Notes: generated from the letters alone by a model not told the origin. A stretch of DNA of 28,027 nt from UBA5109 sp038148435 (GCA_038148435.1 JAYQVM010000012.1:1-28027); one strand, 5' to 3'. Counted from the stretch's first letter, positions 8,901-16,117 are shown. Numbers and translations: made by a program.

Positions 8901-9199
8901 GCTACAAAGCCTGGGCGCCTCCTTCTGCCCTGCACCCAACTATCAAGGTACATACGCCGCTGGTGATTGAAGTGGTGGATACCCTCAACCACCGTTCGCT
9001 GGGGGGCTGTCAATATCACGTTTCCCACCCTGGTGGCCGAAATTATGACACCTTCCCTGTTAATGCCAATGAGGCAGAGGCCCGCCGTGTCGCCCGTTTC
9101 ATGTCCCATGGCCACCAACAGGGACGCTTTAAACTGCGGACTGAAGCGCCCTTCCAAGAACTGCCCTGCACGCTGGATTTACGCTACCTGGATCTATAA
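5945..9199 (+). CDS. Transglutaminase-like / DUF2126 putative amidoligase fusion
   Basis: A 1084-residue cytoplasmic-looking protein; no signal peptide is seen. I chose ATG 5945 because the family begins MTIKVAIQHHTAYQFD; an upstream TTG in frame adds ten unlikely residues. Domains: bacterial transglutaminase N-terminal region (about 1-95); transglutaminase-like papain fold with Cys180 (GSCRDSG), His229 (DLHAW) and Asp245 (GLDPTSG); then the DUF2126 putative amidoligase region from about residue 325 (LTIGGEPTFVSIDD) to the end. That region holds GTGGGNH near 695-701 and LGLVEFRNFEMPPHWQM near 820. In this family the first part is predicted to cleave or transfer amide bonds and the second to form them with ATP. 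It follows the Anbu1 gene by 38 bp and is convergent with pgeF, whose stop overlaps its 3' end by about 6 bp. Its alpha-E and ATP-grasp partners lie at 15.1-17.6 kb. The substrate is unknown. Confidence 0.9.
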   Translation: MTIKVAIQHHTAYQFDKPVAILPHVLRLRPAPHCRMPIQSYSLKVKPEDHFINWQQDPFANYLARLVFPEKSRRLSFDVEVIVDMTVINPFDFFLDEGVDSFPFKYEKQLKKDLAPYLQIMEKGPLLSQWLKKIDRSKKSTINFLVEINQMLQHEIGYLIRMQPGVQSCEDTLKLKSGSCRDSGWLLVQILRHLGLAARFVSGYLVQLAPDQKALDGPSGPEKDFTDLHAWAEVYIPGAGWVGLDPTSGLFAGEGHIPLACTPDPQSAAPVSGATEPCKVEFEYSNLVTRIHEDPRVTKPYSEMQWKRIDRLGKKVDRELKKNKVALTIGGEPTFVSIDDMESAQWNTEALGKDKLRLASKLMQDLKAEYAPQGYVHHGQGKWYPGEQLPRWALGIYWRSDERPLWHDPLLLASPQDDTKVPVTASQKFIQALAADLELDKRFILPAYEDQAYYLHKEGELPKNVKVSDNKLKDPIERQRLRKVFDQSLSSKTGYVLPLAWQGEEDNGQWASSRWQFKRGKLFLVPGDSSMGYRLPLNSLPWEVERDYDFSVDPFADRKPLGYPLNKKASKAAGKKKTYTEKIIHTALCAEVRDSKLYLFMPPLNQLEQYLTLLELIEKTAAVLKLPVILEGYEPPRDPRLKKLMITPDPGVIEVNIHPSASWQELSDTTQILYESARKIRLGTEKFMLDGKHTGTGGGNHVTLGGAEAAQSPFLKKPHLLGSMLRYWQNHPSLSYLFSGQFIGPTSQAPRVDEARDDNLYELEIALQQLPKGETDQPWIIDRILRNFLVDLTGNTHRAEFCIDKLYAPGSSTGRLGLVEFRNFEMPPHWQMSLVQMLLLRALVAKFSAKPYTSALIGWGNQLHDRFMLPYHIWHDMRWVVDDLQSAGLDFELDWLLPFKEFRFPHFGRVHVASLQIDVHGAIEPWHVLGEEASAQSTSRYVDSSVERLQVTVQGLSGERLALACNGRQIPLQPTDREGEFVGGIRYKAWAPPSALHPTIKVHTPLVIEVVDTLNHRSLGGCQYHVSHPGGRNYDTFPVNANEAEARRVARFMSHGHQQGRFKLRTEAPFQELPCTLDLRYLDL

Positions 9200-9886
9200 G
9201 CTAGCTTTGCTTCGCCAGATCTGACTGAGTATGCGACCTGCTGCTTCACCGTCACGGCGATAGGAATAGAACTTTTCTTTATCACAGTAAGTACACAAGC
9301 CTCCACCACTGATGTTGGCCGCTGGTATTCCTGCTGCCTGCAGCCTGAGTCCGGCCAGTTGATAAAGATCCGCCTGCCATTTGCCTACTTTTGTGCCAAC
9401 CGTAAACGTCGCGGCAGTTGCCGCTCCCTGCCCGGCAGGCGCTGCTTGCATGAAAGCCCGGTACACATCCTCACCCACCTCAAAATGACAGGCAGCTATG
9501 GCAGGACCCAACCAGACCAGGATATTGCCGGGTTCACTGTCAAAACAGGCCAGGGTATTTTCCAGAATACCGGCTGCCAGTCCTCGCCATCCCGCGTGGG
9601 CAATCGCTAATTCCAGACCATCCCGTGAACAAAAAAATACCGGCAGACAGTCTGCTGTGCGTATGCTGCAGACCACATTTTCCAGCCGGGTATAAATGGC
9701 GTCGGCCTGGGGCACTGCAGAATCCGAAGACACCGACTCGAGCTGAAGTACTCTGGTTCCATGCACTTGCTCGAGTTGCTGGATCGGCAAACCTAGCGGC
9801 AGCTCTTTTGAGCCGGAGACTTTGCTCTCTACCCGCGCATGAAAATTGGGCGGCGCAGGCCAATCAACTCTGAGCAACTCAGACAT
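9194..9886 (-). CDS. pgeF: Peptidoglycan editing factor PgeF (YfiH, laccase-domain family)
   Basis: A 230-residue YfiH/PgeF protein. In E. coli this enzyme removes misincorporated L-Ser from UDP-MurNAc peptides during wall precursor synthesis. Key blocks are QVHG (His42), TADCLPV (Cys80), AHAGWRG (His97), NILVWLGPAI, GGLCTYC and FYSYRRDG, so the His-Cys-His site is intact. Oddity: compared with my recollection of E. coli YfiH (His71, Cys107, His124), the N-terminal part before QVHG is about 27-29 residues shorter. The segment holding the TRxGGVS...NLG...GDxP...NR signature is missing. The reading frame is continuous and other frames do not restore it. The ATG overlaps the rluD 3' end by 8 bp, so the two are translationally coupled. 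It is convergent with the amidoligase gene. Confidence 0.93.
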   Translation of the reverse strand: MSELLRVDWPAPPNFHARVESKVSGSKELPLGLPIQQLEQVHGTRVLQLESVSSDSAVPQADAIYTRLENVVCSIRTADCLPVFFCSRDGLELAIAHAGWRGLAAGILENTLACFDSEPGNILVWLGPAIAACHFEVGEDVYRAFMQAAPAGQGAATAATFTVGTKVGKWQADLYQLAGLRLQAAGIPAANISGGGLCTYCDKEKFYSYRRDGEAAGRILSQIWRSKASL

Positions 9887-10838
9887 GAGTATTGTCCTCT
9901 GCTAGTATGCTGATAAGTGACTGCATATCCGTTGGCGAGGGGGCTTCCCATTCCATGTACTTTGCCATGCTCGGATGCATAAAACCGAGTTTCCAGGCAT
10001 GCAGGGCCTGGCGTTTGAAGGTTTTCAGGCATCCGATCAGTGCCGGGCTGGCCGCTTTGGGAATTTTCAGGCGCCCACCGTAAAGTGGATCGCCAAGCAG
10101 CGGGTAACCCAGATGAGCCATGTGCACCCTGATCTGATGGGTTCGACCGGTTTCAAGCTTGACCTGCAGCAGGGAGTGCGCCCTGAATTTTTGTAAAACC
10201 CGGTAATGGGTCATGGCTGGTTTACCGGCAGAACCGTGAACGACTGCCCTTTTTTTTCTCTGTACCGGGTGCCGCCCAAGCGGTTGATCAACCTGTCCCC
10301 CTGCTGTGACTAGACCACAGACCAGCGCCTGATACTCTCGATTCAGCTCACGTGCCTGTATATCAGCCACCAGGGTCTGATGACTACTGAGCGTCTTAGC
10401 AACCACCAGCAAGCCGCTGGTGTCCTTGTCCAGCCGATGAATAATTCCGGCACGTGGAATATTCATCAGTTCGGGGCAATGATGTAACAAAGCATTGAGC
10501 AGGGTACCAGAATGATTGCCGGCAGCGGGATGTACCACAATACCTGCAGCCTTGTTGAGCACCAGGATATCGGCATCCTCATGCACAATATCCAGTGGTA
10601 ACTCCTCAGCTTGCCATTTTTTCTGAACTTCCAGGATGGCATTGATGCTCAGCCGCTCATCGCCCAGTAATTTCTGCTTGCTCTGGCTTTTTTCTCCGTT
10701 GACCAGCAGTTTTCCCTGCTTGATCCACTTTTGCAGACGGGCACGCGAGTAATCCGGAAACAGTTCTGCCGCAGCCTGATCCAGCCTTGAACCGGCCTGG
10801 ACTTCATTTACTTGTGCTTCCAATGAAACCTTTTGCAT
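9879..10838 (-). CDS. rluD: 23S rRNA pseudouridine synthase RluD
   Basis: A 319-residue RluA-family enzyme. RluD makes pseudouridines 1911, 1915 and 1917 in helix 69 of 23S rRNA. An N-terminal S4 RNA-binding domain (about 17-70, GSRLDQAAAELFPDYSRARL) precedes the catalytic domain with HRLDKDTSG at 134-142 (catalytic Asp137). GRTHQIRVHMAHLGYPLLGD lies further on. Length is normal (E. coli about 326). Context supports RluD over RluA or RluC: it is divergent from bamD and followed by pgeF. The promoter must lie in the 143 bp shared with bamD, where I see no convincing hexamer pair. Confidence 0.95.
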   Translation of the reverse strand: MQKVSLEAQVNEVQAGSRLDQAAAELFPDYSRARLQKWIKQGKLLVNGEKSQSKQKLLGDERLSINAILEVQKKWQAEELPLDIVHEDADILVLNKAAGIVVHPAAGNHSGTLLNALLHHCPELMNIPRAGIIHRLDKDTSGLLVVAKTLSSHQTLVADIQARELNREYQALVCGLVTAGGQVDQPLGRHPVQRKKRAVVHGSAGKPAMTHYRVLQKFRAHSLLQVKLETGRTHQIRVHMAHLGYPLLGDPLYGGRLKIPKAASPALIGCLKTFKRQALHAWKLGFMHPSMAKYMEWEAPSPTDMQSLISILAEDNTHV

Positions 10839-10981
10839 GCTTGTGTTGTCTTACAGGTAGATGAACTTATTGCCGGTACATAGTACACTGGGCGGATTGA
10901 ATGTGGTATTAACCGCCAAACTACTGTGCAGCCATTTAATCAAAAAAAACTGGAAACTCGTAGCTAAGATTCTGAAATACC

Positions 10982-11995
10982 GTGAATAGACTTCTATCTG
11001 TTTTACTGGCTTCCTGCCTAATAACAATGACAGCCTGCAGCTCGGATGAGGCTTTCATCGGTTCCACGGAAGAGCTCTACTTTACCGAGGCTGAACAATC
11101 CATGCGTCTGAATGACTGGCAAAGAGCAATTGACCTTTTCCAGCAACTGGAAGCGCAGTTCCCCTTCGGTCAGTATGCCGCTCAAGCCCAGATAGAATTG
11201 GTCTATGCCTACTACATGGACGGCCAGTCAGAAGCTTCTCGATCAGCAGCTGATCGATTTATTAGGTTATATCCCGATCATGAAAATATTGATTATGCCT
11301 ATTATATGAAAGGCATGGCATTCTACACGGAAGATGCCAGTTTTTTGAGCCGCTATCTGCCGACAGACCCCAGCAAGCGCGATCCCGGCAATGCCCGTGA
11401 ATCATTTACTGACTTTTCCATTTTGATTACTCGCTTCCCTGAAAGTCCCTACTCGGCCGATGCCAGGGCACGCATGATTTATCTAAGAAATCTTCTGGCA
11501 GCCTATGAAATTAATGTCGCCGAGTTTTACATCGAACGTCAGGCCTTTCTGTCTGCCCTGAACCGCGCCAAATTTGTCGTCGAAAACTATCAGCAGGCTC
11601 CAGCCATGCCACGCGCCTTAGAGATCATGGCAGAAATGTATTTCCGCCTTGGGCTGGATGACTTGGCAACCAACAGTGTGGAAATTCTGAGAACCAATTT
11701 TCCGGACAATCAACGTCTGACCGATGATGGCGATTTTATTGTGCCGACCCAGATCACCGATCCCTCCTTTTTGTATACCATGAGCTTTGGTTTACTTGGC
11801 TCCAACAGGCGAGATGCCCCTCTAGCGCCTACTCGTCGCCCCGGCGACAATGAAGAACAGTTTAGCTTTGAAATTCCTCAACAACAGCGCAGTCGCTCAA
11901 TACTGAACATTCTGACACTGGGCACCCTCGGTGACCCTGGCATGCGCAATCCCGTTGAGGAGACCGAAGAGGAAATTGAGTCGGTTGAAAATTAA
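10982..11995 (+). CDS. bamD: Outer-membrane assembly lipoprotein BamD
   Basis: A 337-residue BamD (formerly ComL/YfiO), a TPR lipoprotein of the BAM complex that folds beta-barrel proteins into the outer membrane. A lipoprotein signal ends at ITMTAC (Cys19), and TPR units fill about 25-245. The diagnostic LPTDPSKRDPGNARESFTDF segment is present. The start is GTG; later ATGs would destroy the signal peptide. No strong ribosome-binding site is visible. The protein is longer than typical BamD (about 245-280): roughly 75-90 extra C-terminal residues, polar and ending in an acidic run (ETEEEIESVEN). It is divergent from rluD, and its stop lies 2 bp from that of the convergent symporter gene. Confidence 0.95.
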   Translation: MNRLLSVLLASCLITMTACSSDEAFIGSTEELYFTEAEQSMRLNDWQRAIDLFQQLEAQFPFGQYAAQAQIELVYAYYMDGQSEASRSAADRFIRLYPDHENIDYAYYMKGMAFYTEDASFLSRYLPTDPSKRDPGNARESFTDFSILITRFPESPYSADARARMIYLRNLLAAYEINVAEFYIERQAFLSALNRAKFVVENYQQAPAMPRALEIMAEMYFRLGLDDLATNSVEILRTNFPDNQRLTDDGDFIVPTQITDPSFLYTMSFGLLGSNRRDAPLAPTRRPGDNEEQFSFEIPQQQRSRSILNILTLGTLGDPGMRNPVEETEEEIESVEN

Positions 11996-11997
11996 CA

Positions 11998-13653
11998 CTA
12001 CCGGTTTCTGTAAACTTTCCAGTAGTCGCCAACCAGCTCCTTCATTTCTCGTCGCAACAGCATGATGCCCAGCAGATTGGGCAGCGTCATCAGTACCACT
12101 GCCACCGCCGCAAAATTCCATACGATGGTGGTATCGGTAAAGGAAGCGATGAAAAAGGCAATACAGTAAATGATGCGGTAGGGCATGACGGCCCTGAATC
12201 CGAACAGGTAAATGATGGCCCGGTCGCCGTAATAGGACCAGGCAATTGCCGTTGAAAAGGCAAACAGCACCAGCGAAATCGATACAATATACTGACCGCT
12301 TTCACCCAGAAGCCCCATGCCAAAAGCGGCTGTCGTGAGCTCGGAAGAATGCAGCAGTGACAATCCCCGCAGACTGATCAACGGATCCTGAATCTGACCG
12401 CTGACAATTTCGAGTGATCCCGTGTACAGCCCACCTTCACGGTAAAAACGCACCTCTTCAGCAAATGAACGCGCATGGATAATGGTATAGGGTGGATTCT
12501 GAGCATCGCCATTCACAACATCCACAGTCCCGCTAAACATCTGCATGTCATCGGAAATATTGATGAGGAAATTCCCGACAATTTCCCTGTCCGAGCTATC
12601 TGACTCCTGATAGATGCCCTCAAGAATGATCAGGTCGGCTGCAGCAAACTCATTCTCGAATTTACTCGTCCAGGCCCCTGATGACAGAATAACAAGCCCG
12701 GTGATCGTACAGATAATCAGCGTATCGATGAAGGGCTCGAGCAGCGAAACCATCCCTTCAGACACATGCTCATCGGCTTTGGCCGAAGCATGCGCTATCG
12801 CAGCAGAGCCCTGCCCCGCTTCATTGGAAAACAGACCACGCCCGACACCGCGGTTAAAGGCAAAAGCAAAAGTGGCACCGAGAAAACCGCCCGTTGCCGC
12901 TGTTCCGGAAAAAGCATTTGTGAAGATACTTAAAAATGAAGGAATGATATTGCCGAGATTGGCGAGGATGACAGCCAGTGCACCAATCAGATAAAGTGCA
13001 GCCATACTGGGCACGATGGCGGCAGCGACATATGAAATACGCTTTATACCGCCGACAATAACCAGCCCCAAAAGCACTGCAAGTACCGCACCGGTAGTGA
13101 TGGGTGTAATACCGAAGCTGGCCTGCACACTGATGGCTATGTTGTTAATCTGTGGCAGGTTGCCAGTACCAAAGGAACAGATGACTGTCGCAATGGCAAA
13201 AAACAGGGCCAGCCAATGCATTTTAAGACCGCGCTCCATGTAGTACATAGGACCCCCGGCCATGGTGCCGTTTGCAGCCTTCACTCGGTATTTGTGTGAG
13301 AGGCTGACTTCAACCATTTTGGTTGCCATGCCTAGAAATGCGGTCATCCACATCCAGAACAGCGCCGCCGGCCCGCCAATATAAATGGCCAGACCCACAC
13401 CACCAATATTACCTGTCCCTACGGTACCGGACAGTGCTGTAGACAGTGCCTGAAAGTGAGTCGTGTCACCCGGGTCATCGCTTTTCTCATATTTTCCCCT
13501 CAAAACTGCCCAGGCATGGGTGAAAAATCGCAGCTGGGGAAAGCGCAGATAGATGGTAAAAAACAAACCAACGCCAAGCAGAACGAAGGGAAACCAGGCG
13601 GAACTTCCAAGGTAACTATCTACTGTCAGTAAAAAAGAATTAAAGCCATCCAT
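11998..13653 (-). CDS. Sodium:alanine/amino-acid symporter (AGCS family)
   Basis: A 551-residue inner-membrane carrier with about ten hydrophobic segments, predicted to import alanine, glycine or a similar amino acid with Na+. Family signatures are GTVGTGNIGGVGLAIYIGG (about 76-94), the following ALFWMWMTAFLGMATKM, and GRGLFSNEAGQGSAAIAHA (271-289). Typical members have about 450-490 residues. The excess sits in one hydrophilic block at about 328-438, between SSGAW and the next membrane segment. The ATG is 5 bp from the longest possible start of the divergent phosphoribosyltransferase gene, so the promoters overlap. It is convergent with bamD, 2 bp apart. Exact substrate is not determined. 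Confidence 0.92.
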   Translation of the reverse strand: MDGFNSFLLTVDSYLGSSAWFPFVLLGVGLFFTIYLRFPQLRFFTHAWAVLRGKYEKSDDPGDTTHFQALSTALSGTVGTGNIGGVGLAIYIGGPAALFWMWMTAFLGMATKMVEVSLSHKYRVKAANGTMAGGPMYYMERGLKMHWLALFFAIATVICSFGTGNLPQINNIAISVQASFGITPITTGAVLAVLLGLVIVGGIKRISYVAAAIVPSMAALYLIGALAVILANLGNIIPSFLSIFTNAFSGTAATGGFLGATFAFAFNRGVGRGLFSNEAGQGSAAIAHASAKADEHVSEGMVSLLEPFIDTLIICTITGLVILSSGAWTSKFENEFAAADLIILEGIYQESDSSDREIVGNFLINISDDMQMFSGTVDVVNGDAQNPPYTIIHARSFAEEVRFYREGGLYTGSLEIVSGQIQDPLISLRGLSLLHSSELTTAAFGMGLLGESGQYIVSISLVLFAFSTAIAWSYYGDRAIIYLFGFRAVMPYRIIYCIAFFIASFTDTTIVWNFAAVAVVLMTLPNLLGIMLLRREMKELVGDYWKVYRNR

Positions 13654-13703
13654 AGTCTATGCATGTTATAACTTCACCTACTCAAGCACAATCTGACAGA
13701 CAC

Positions 13704-14288
13704 ATGCAAAAGCAATATATCAGTGCCGGTAGCCTGCTAAAGGATGCCTTTGAACTGGCACTACAGATACTGGAAAGTCATTATAAACCGGACCTAATCA
13801 TCGGGGTCTGGCGAGGTGGAACGCCCGTTGGTATTGCCATTCAGGAAGCCCTGGAGTTTGCCGGCATCCACAGTGACCACATTGCCATCCGCACCTCATC
13901 CTATACCAGTATCGGCAAACGAACACGGGTCAGCGTCCACGGCCTGGACTATTTACGCAGGCATTTCAGTGCCAACGAATCCCTTCTGCTGGTGGATGAT
14001 GTCTTTGATACCGGTCTGAGCCTGCAACAGGTCATTAGGGAGTTGCGCGATATCTACCAGGATAACTTGCCGCAGATTAGAATTGCTACGCCTTATTATA
14101 AACCAGCCAACAACCAGACCCGAAGAAAGCCGGATTTTTACCTGCATGAAACGGATAATTGGCTGGTTTTTCCCCACGAATTGATTGGCCTGAGCGATGA
14201 GGAAATATTACAAAATAAATCTGATATGGGAACCACCCGGCAACGGCTTCTCCTGGCTCGACGTAAAGATCAAGACTCAGACAGCTGA
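13704..14288 (+). CDS. Phosphoribosyltransferase-family protein
   Basis: A 194-residue type I phosphoribosyltransferase fold protein. The PRPP-binding signature LLLVDDVFDTGLSL is at about 94-107, with a pyrophosphate loop IIGVWRGGTPVG at 32-43. It resembles hypoxanthine/xanthine-type or regulatory PRTases, so a role in purine salvage is plausible but not proven. I chose ATG 13704 because homology-like sequence begins there; an upstream ATG at 13659 would add 15 residues and sits almost on the symporter start. Neither has a clear Shine-Dalgarno sequence. The Anbu2 gene starts 82 bp downstream on the same strand, so a shared transcript is possible. Confidence 0.85.
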   Translation: MQKQYISAGSLLKDAFELALQILESHYKPDLIIGVWRGGTPVGIAIQEALEFAGIHSDHIAIRTSSYTSIGKRTRVSVHGLDYLRRHFSANESLLLVDDVFDTGLSLQQVIRELRDIYQDNLPQIRIATPYYKPANNQTRRKPDFYLHETDNWLVFPHELIGLSDEEILQNKSDMGTTRQRLLLARRKDQDSDS

Positions 14289-14370
14289 CAGCAACGACCA
14301 AGTTCCGCTAGAATGCTTGTATAAATTCTGCGAGGTTTGCCGGCAAGCTCTTTTTAGCAAAGCCTTTACC

Positions 14371-15129
14371 ATGAGTTACTCTATCGTTATTTCTGTAAAC
14401 GAAGGCCTGCTGTTCTGTTCAGACTCGCGAAGTTGCCTGACCGATCAGCAAATCATCACGCACAGTAAGTTATTTCAGTTTAACCAGGCGAATGACCGTA
14501 AGTTCGTTATTCTCACAGACGGAAACCCTGAGCTATCTCAAAAGTGCATGCATCAGCTCTATCAAGACATCACCAACCAAACACCCTGCAACCTCCACAC
14601 CGTCGGTACGATTGCCGAGGCTGCCGATTATATCGGTGGCGTTTATCGTTCACTGGTGGAAAATATTGACCCAAATTCAATCATCTCTGATCTTACGTTT
14701 TTGCTGGGTGGGCAGATTCAGGGCTCTCACCCACGTGCAGTCAAAATTTACTCGGCAGGAAACAATATCACCAGTTCACGTGACAGGCCGTTTTTACAGA
14801 TCGGCGAGGGCAAATATGGGACCCCTATTTTGGAGCGCATTATCAATCGAAGAACATCTCTTGATACAGCGGCTCTATGTGCACTAGTGTCCATGAGCTC
14901 CACGATAAAATGTGATGCCAGCGTTGGCTCACCAATTGAAATGGTGCTTTACTATGCTGATAGCTTTGAACTGGCTCATTATCGTTGTTTCGATGAAACC
15001 AATGAGTTTCTTCAGAATCTGAACAGACAGTGGGAAGAAAAACTATTAGACGCCTTCAACCAAATACCCCCACTGGCCTGGGCGTCAAACTGGGAAAAAA
15101 TTTCAGATAAAAGCAGTGGCGTGTTTTAA
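14371..15129 (+). CDS. Anbu proteasome-like peptidase, Ser-nucleophile paralog (Anbu2)
   Basis: A 252-residue second Anbu, exactly as long as Anbu1. By-eye ungapped alignment gives identity at about half of positions, with matching blocks FLLGGQI, LQIGE, KYG, RIIN, TAALCALVSM and the tail PPLAWASNW. I chose ATG 14371 by alignment with Anbu1; the longer open frame upstream overlaps the phosphoribosyltransferase gene. The residue after Met is Ser (MSYS), not Thr. Asp17, Arg19 and Lys32 equivalents remain, but the family motif TNAG after the Arg is replaced (SDSRSCLTDQQ). Ser can act as an N-terminal nucleophile in related enzymes such as Bacillus CodW, so activity is possible though altered. 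The gene is convergent with alpha-E/ATP-grasp, 13 bp apart. Confidence 0.9.
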   Translation: MSYSIVISVNEGLLFCSDSRSCLTDQQIITHSKLFQFNQANDRKFVILTDGNPELSQKCMHQLYQDITNQTPCNLHTVGTIAEAADYIGGVYRSLVENIDPNSIISDLTFLLGGQIQGSHPRAVKIYSAGNNITSSRDRPFLQIGEGKYGTPILERIINRRTSLDTAALCALVSMSSTIKCDASVGSPIEMVLYYADSFELAHYRCFDETNEFLQNLNRQWEEKLLDAFNQIPPLAWASNWEKISDKSSGVF

Positions 15130-15142
15130 GCTTAAGAACCCT

Positions 15143-16111
15143 TTAGCTATCTTCTTTAAGTTTGATTTCAAGATTGAACCAGACACGGGTAATTTCCTCG
15201 TGAATATCTGCAATTGAAATTTGCAGCTCATCGATAAATTCTAATAGACCCCGATCCACCAGAGACTCCACATCCACTTCACGAGTTATTCTTTTAACTC
15301 TGGCTATCGCCCTAATCACATCTTCATTGTTCGGCAACTTTTCCAATTGGGAAACCAACTCATGGAGACAAAAGCCAATGGAACGAGGAAACTCTTCATT
15401 CTGCAACAGAAAACTGACCACGGCATTGCCACTGACACGGTTTTGCACCTGTTGTCTATAGGCTTGAAATGCACCCAGACATCGCAGCACATTCATCCAG
15501 ACTATATTCTCATAAGGTTCAAGTACTAAACGCTGAGAGGGATTGCTTGAAAAAGCCGGCAACAGGTTGATGGATCCGACATCCACCAAGCGACTGGTCA
15601 TATCAGCCCGTTCCAACTTGCGGCCCAGTTCTATAAAGGAAAAAGCTTTATTATGACTCATGCAGGAAATAAAAAGACCTTCCAGTCGCTGGGAGTTCGT
15701 AATGATCTCTTCGAGAAGAGAATACCTTGCGGCACGCCCCATGCGTGGATTCAGCTTATCCTTTAAGACATGATAAATTGCATTTACCTGTTCCCAGGCT
15801 TCAGATGGAATAACTTCACGGGTAGTACGAGCATTTTCCCGGGCCATGACCAACGAATTGAAAATAGAATTCGGATTATCGGTATCCGCCAACAGATGTT
15901 TGACAACTAGCTTTTCATCAACCTCCTGGTATTTTTCCTTGTATCCTTCATTGACCCCGACAATATCAATTAAGGTGCTCCAGTCCAGGCTAGTACCACG
16001 GGGCAAATCAAAGAGCATTGCAGAATACACTTTTAACAAGCGTGCCGAGTTCTCGGCACGCTCCAGATAACGTCCCAGCCAGTAAACTCGTTCAGCAACA
16101 CTCGATAACAT
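15143..16111 (-). CDS. Alpha-E domain protein (DUF403)
   Basis: A 322-residue, mostly alpha-helical protein of the alpha-E family, named for its conserved Glu-Arg motif. The motif is visible at the N-terminus in YWLGRYLERAENSARLL. Length matches the family (about 310-320). Its biochemical activity is unknown; it is consistently encoded beside circularly permuted ATP-grasp, transglutaminase and Anbu genes and is thought to support the ATP-grasp ligase. Here it starts 6 bp after the ATP-grasp stop on the same strand, a tight two-gene operon. Its 3' end faces the Anbu2 gene at 13 bp with no clear terminator between them. Confidence 0.93.
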   Translation of the reverse strand: MLSSVAERVYWLGRYLERAENSARLLKVYSAMLFDLPRGTSLDWSTLIDIVGVNEGYKEKYQEVDEKLVVKHLLADTDNPNSIFNSLVMARENARTTREVIPSEAWEQVNAIYHVLKDKLNPRMGRAARYSLLEEIITNSQRLEGLFISCMSHNKAFSFIELGRKLERADMTSRLVDVGSINLLPAFSSNPSQRLVLEPYENIVWMNVLRCLGAFQAYRQQVQNRVSGNAVVSFLLQNEEFPRSIGFCLHELVSQLEKLPNNEDVIRAIARVKRITREVDVESLVDRGLLEFIDELQISIADIHEEITRVWFNLEIKLKEDS

Positions 16112-16117
16112 GTCCGT

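Noticed and set aside
8630..9157. Minus-strand open frame at the end of the amidoligase gene
   Set aside because: It covers the complement of conserved DUF2126 sequence and has no family resemblance.
9780..9850. Frameshift explaining the short PgeF N-terminus
   Set aside because: The other two minus-strand frames were read across this stretch; they hit stops and do not encode the missing signature. An in-frame deletion fits better.
10839..10981. Promoter pair between rluD and bamD
   Set aside because: Promoters must lie here, but no hexamer pair with sensible spacing was convincing on either strand.
14300..14345. TATAAAT next to TTCTGCGAGG upstream of Anbu2, considered as promoter
   Set aside because: No -35 element lies at 16-18 bp spacing, so co-transcription with the phosphoribosyltransferase gene is equally likely.
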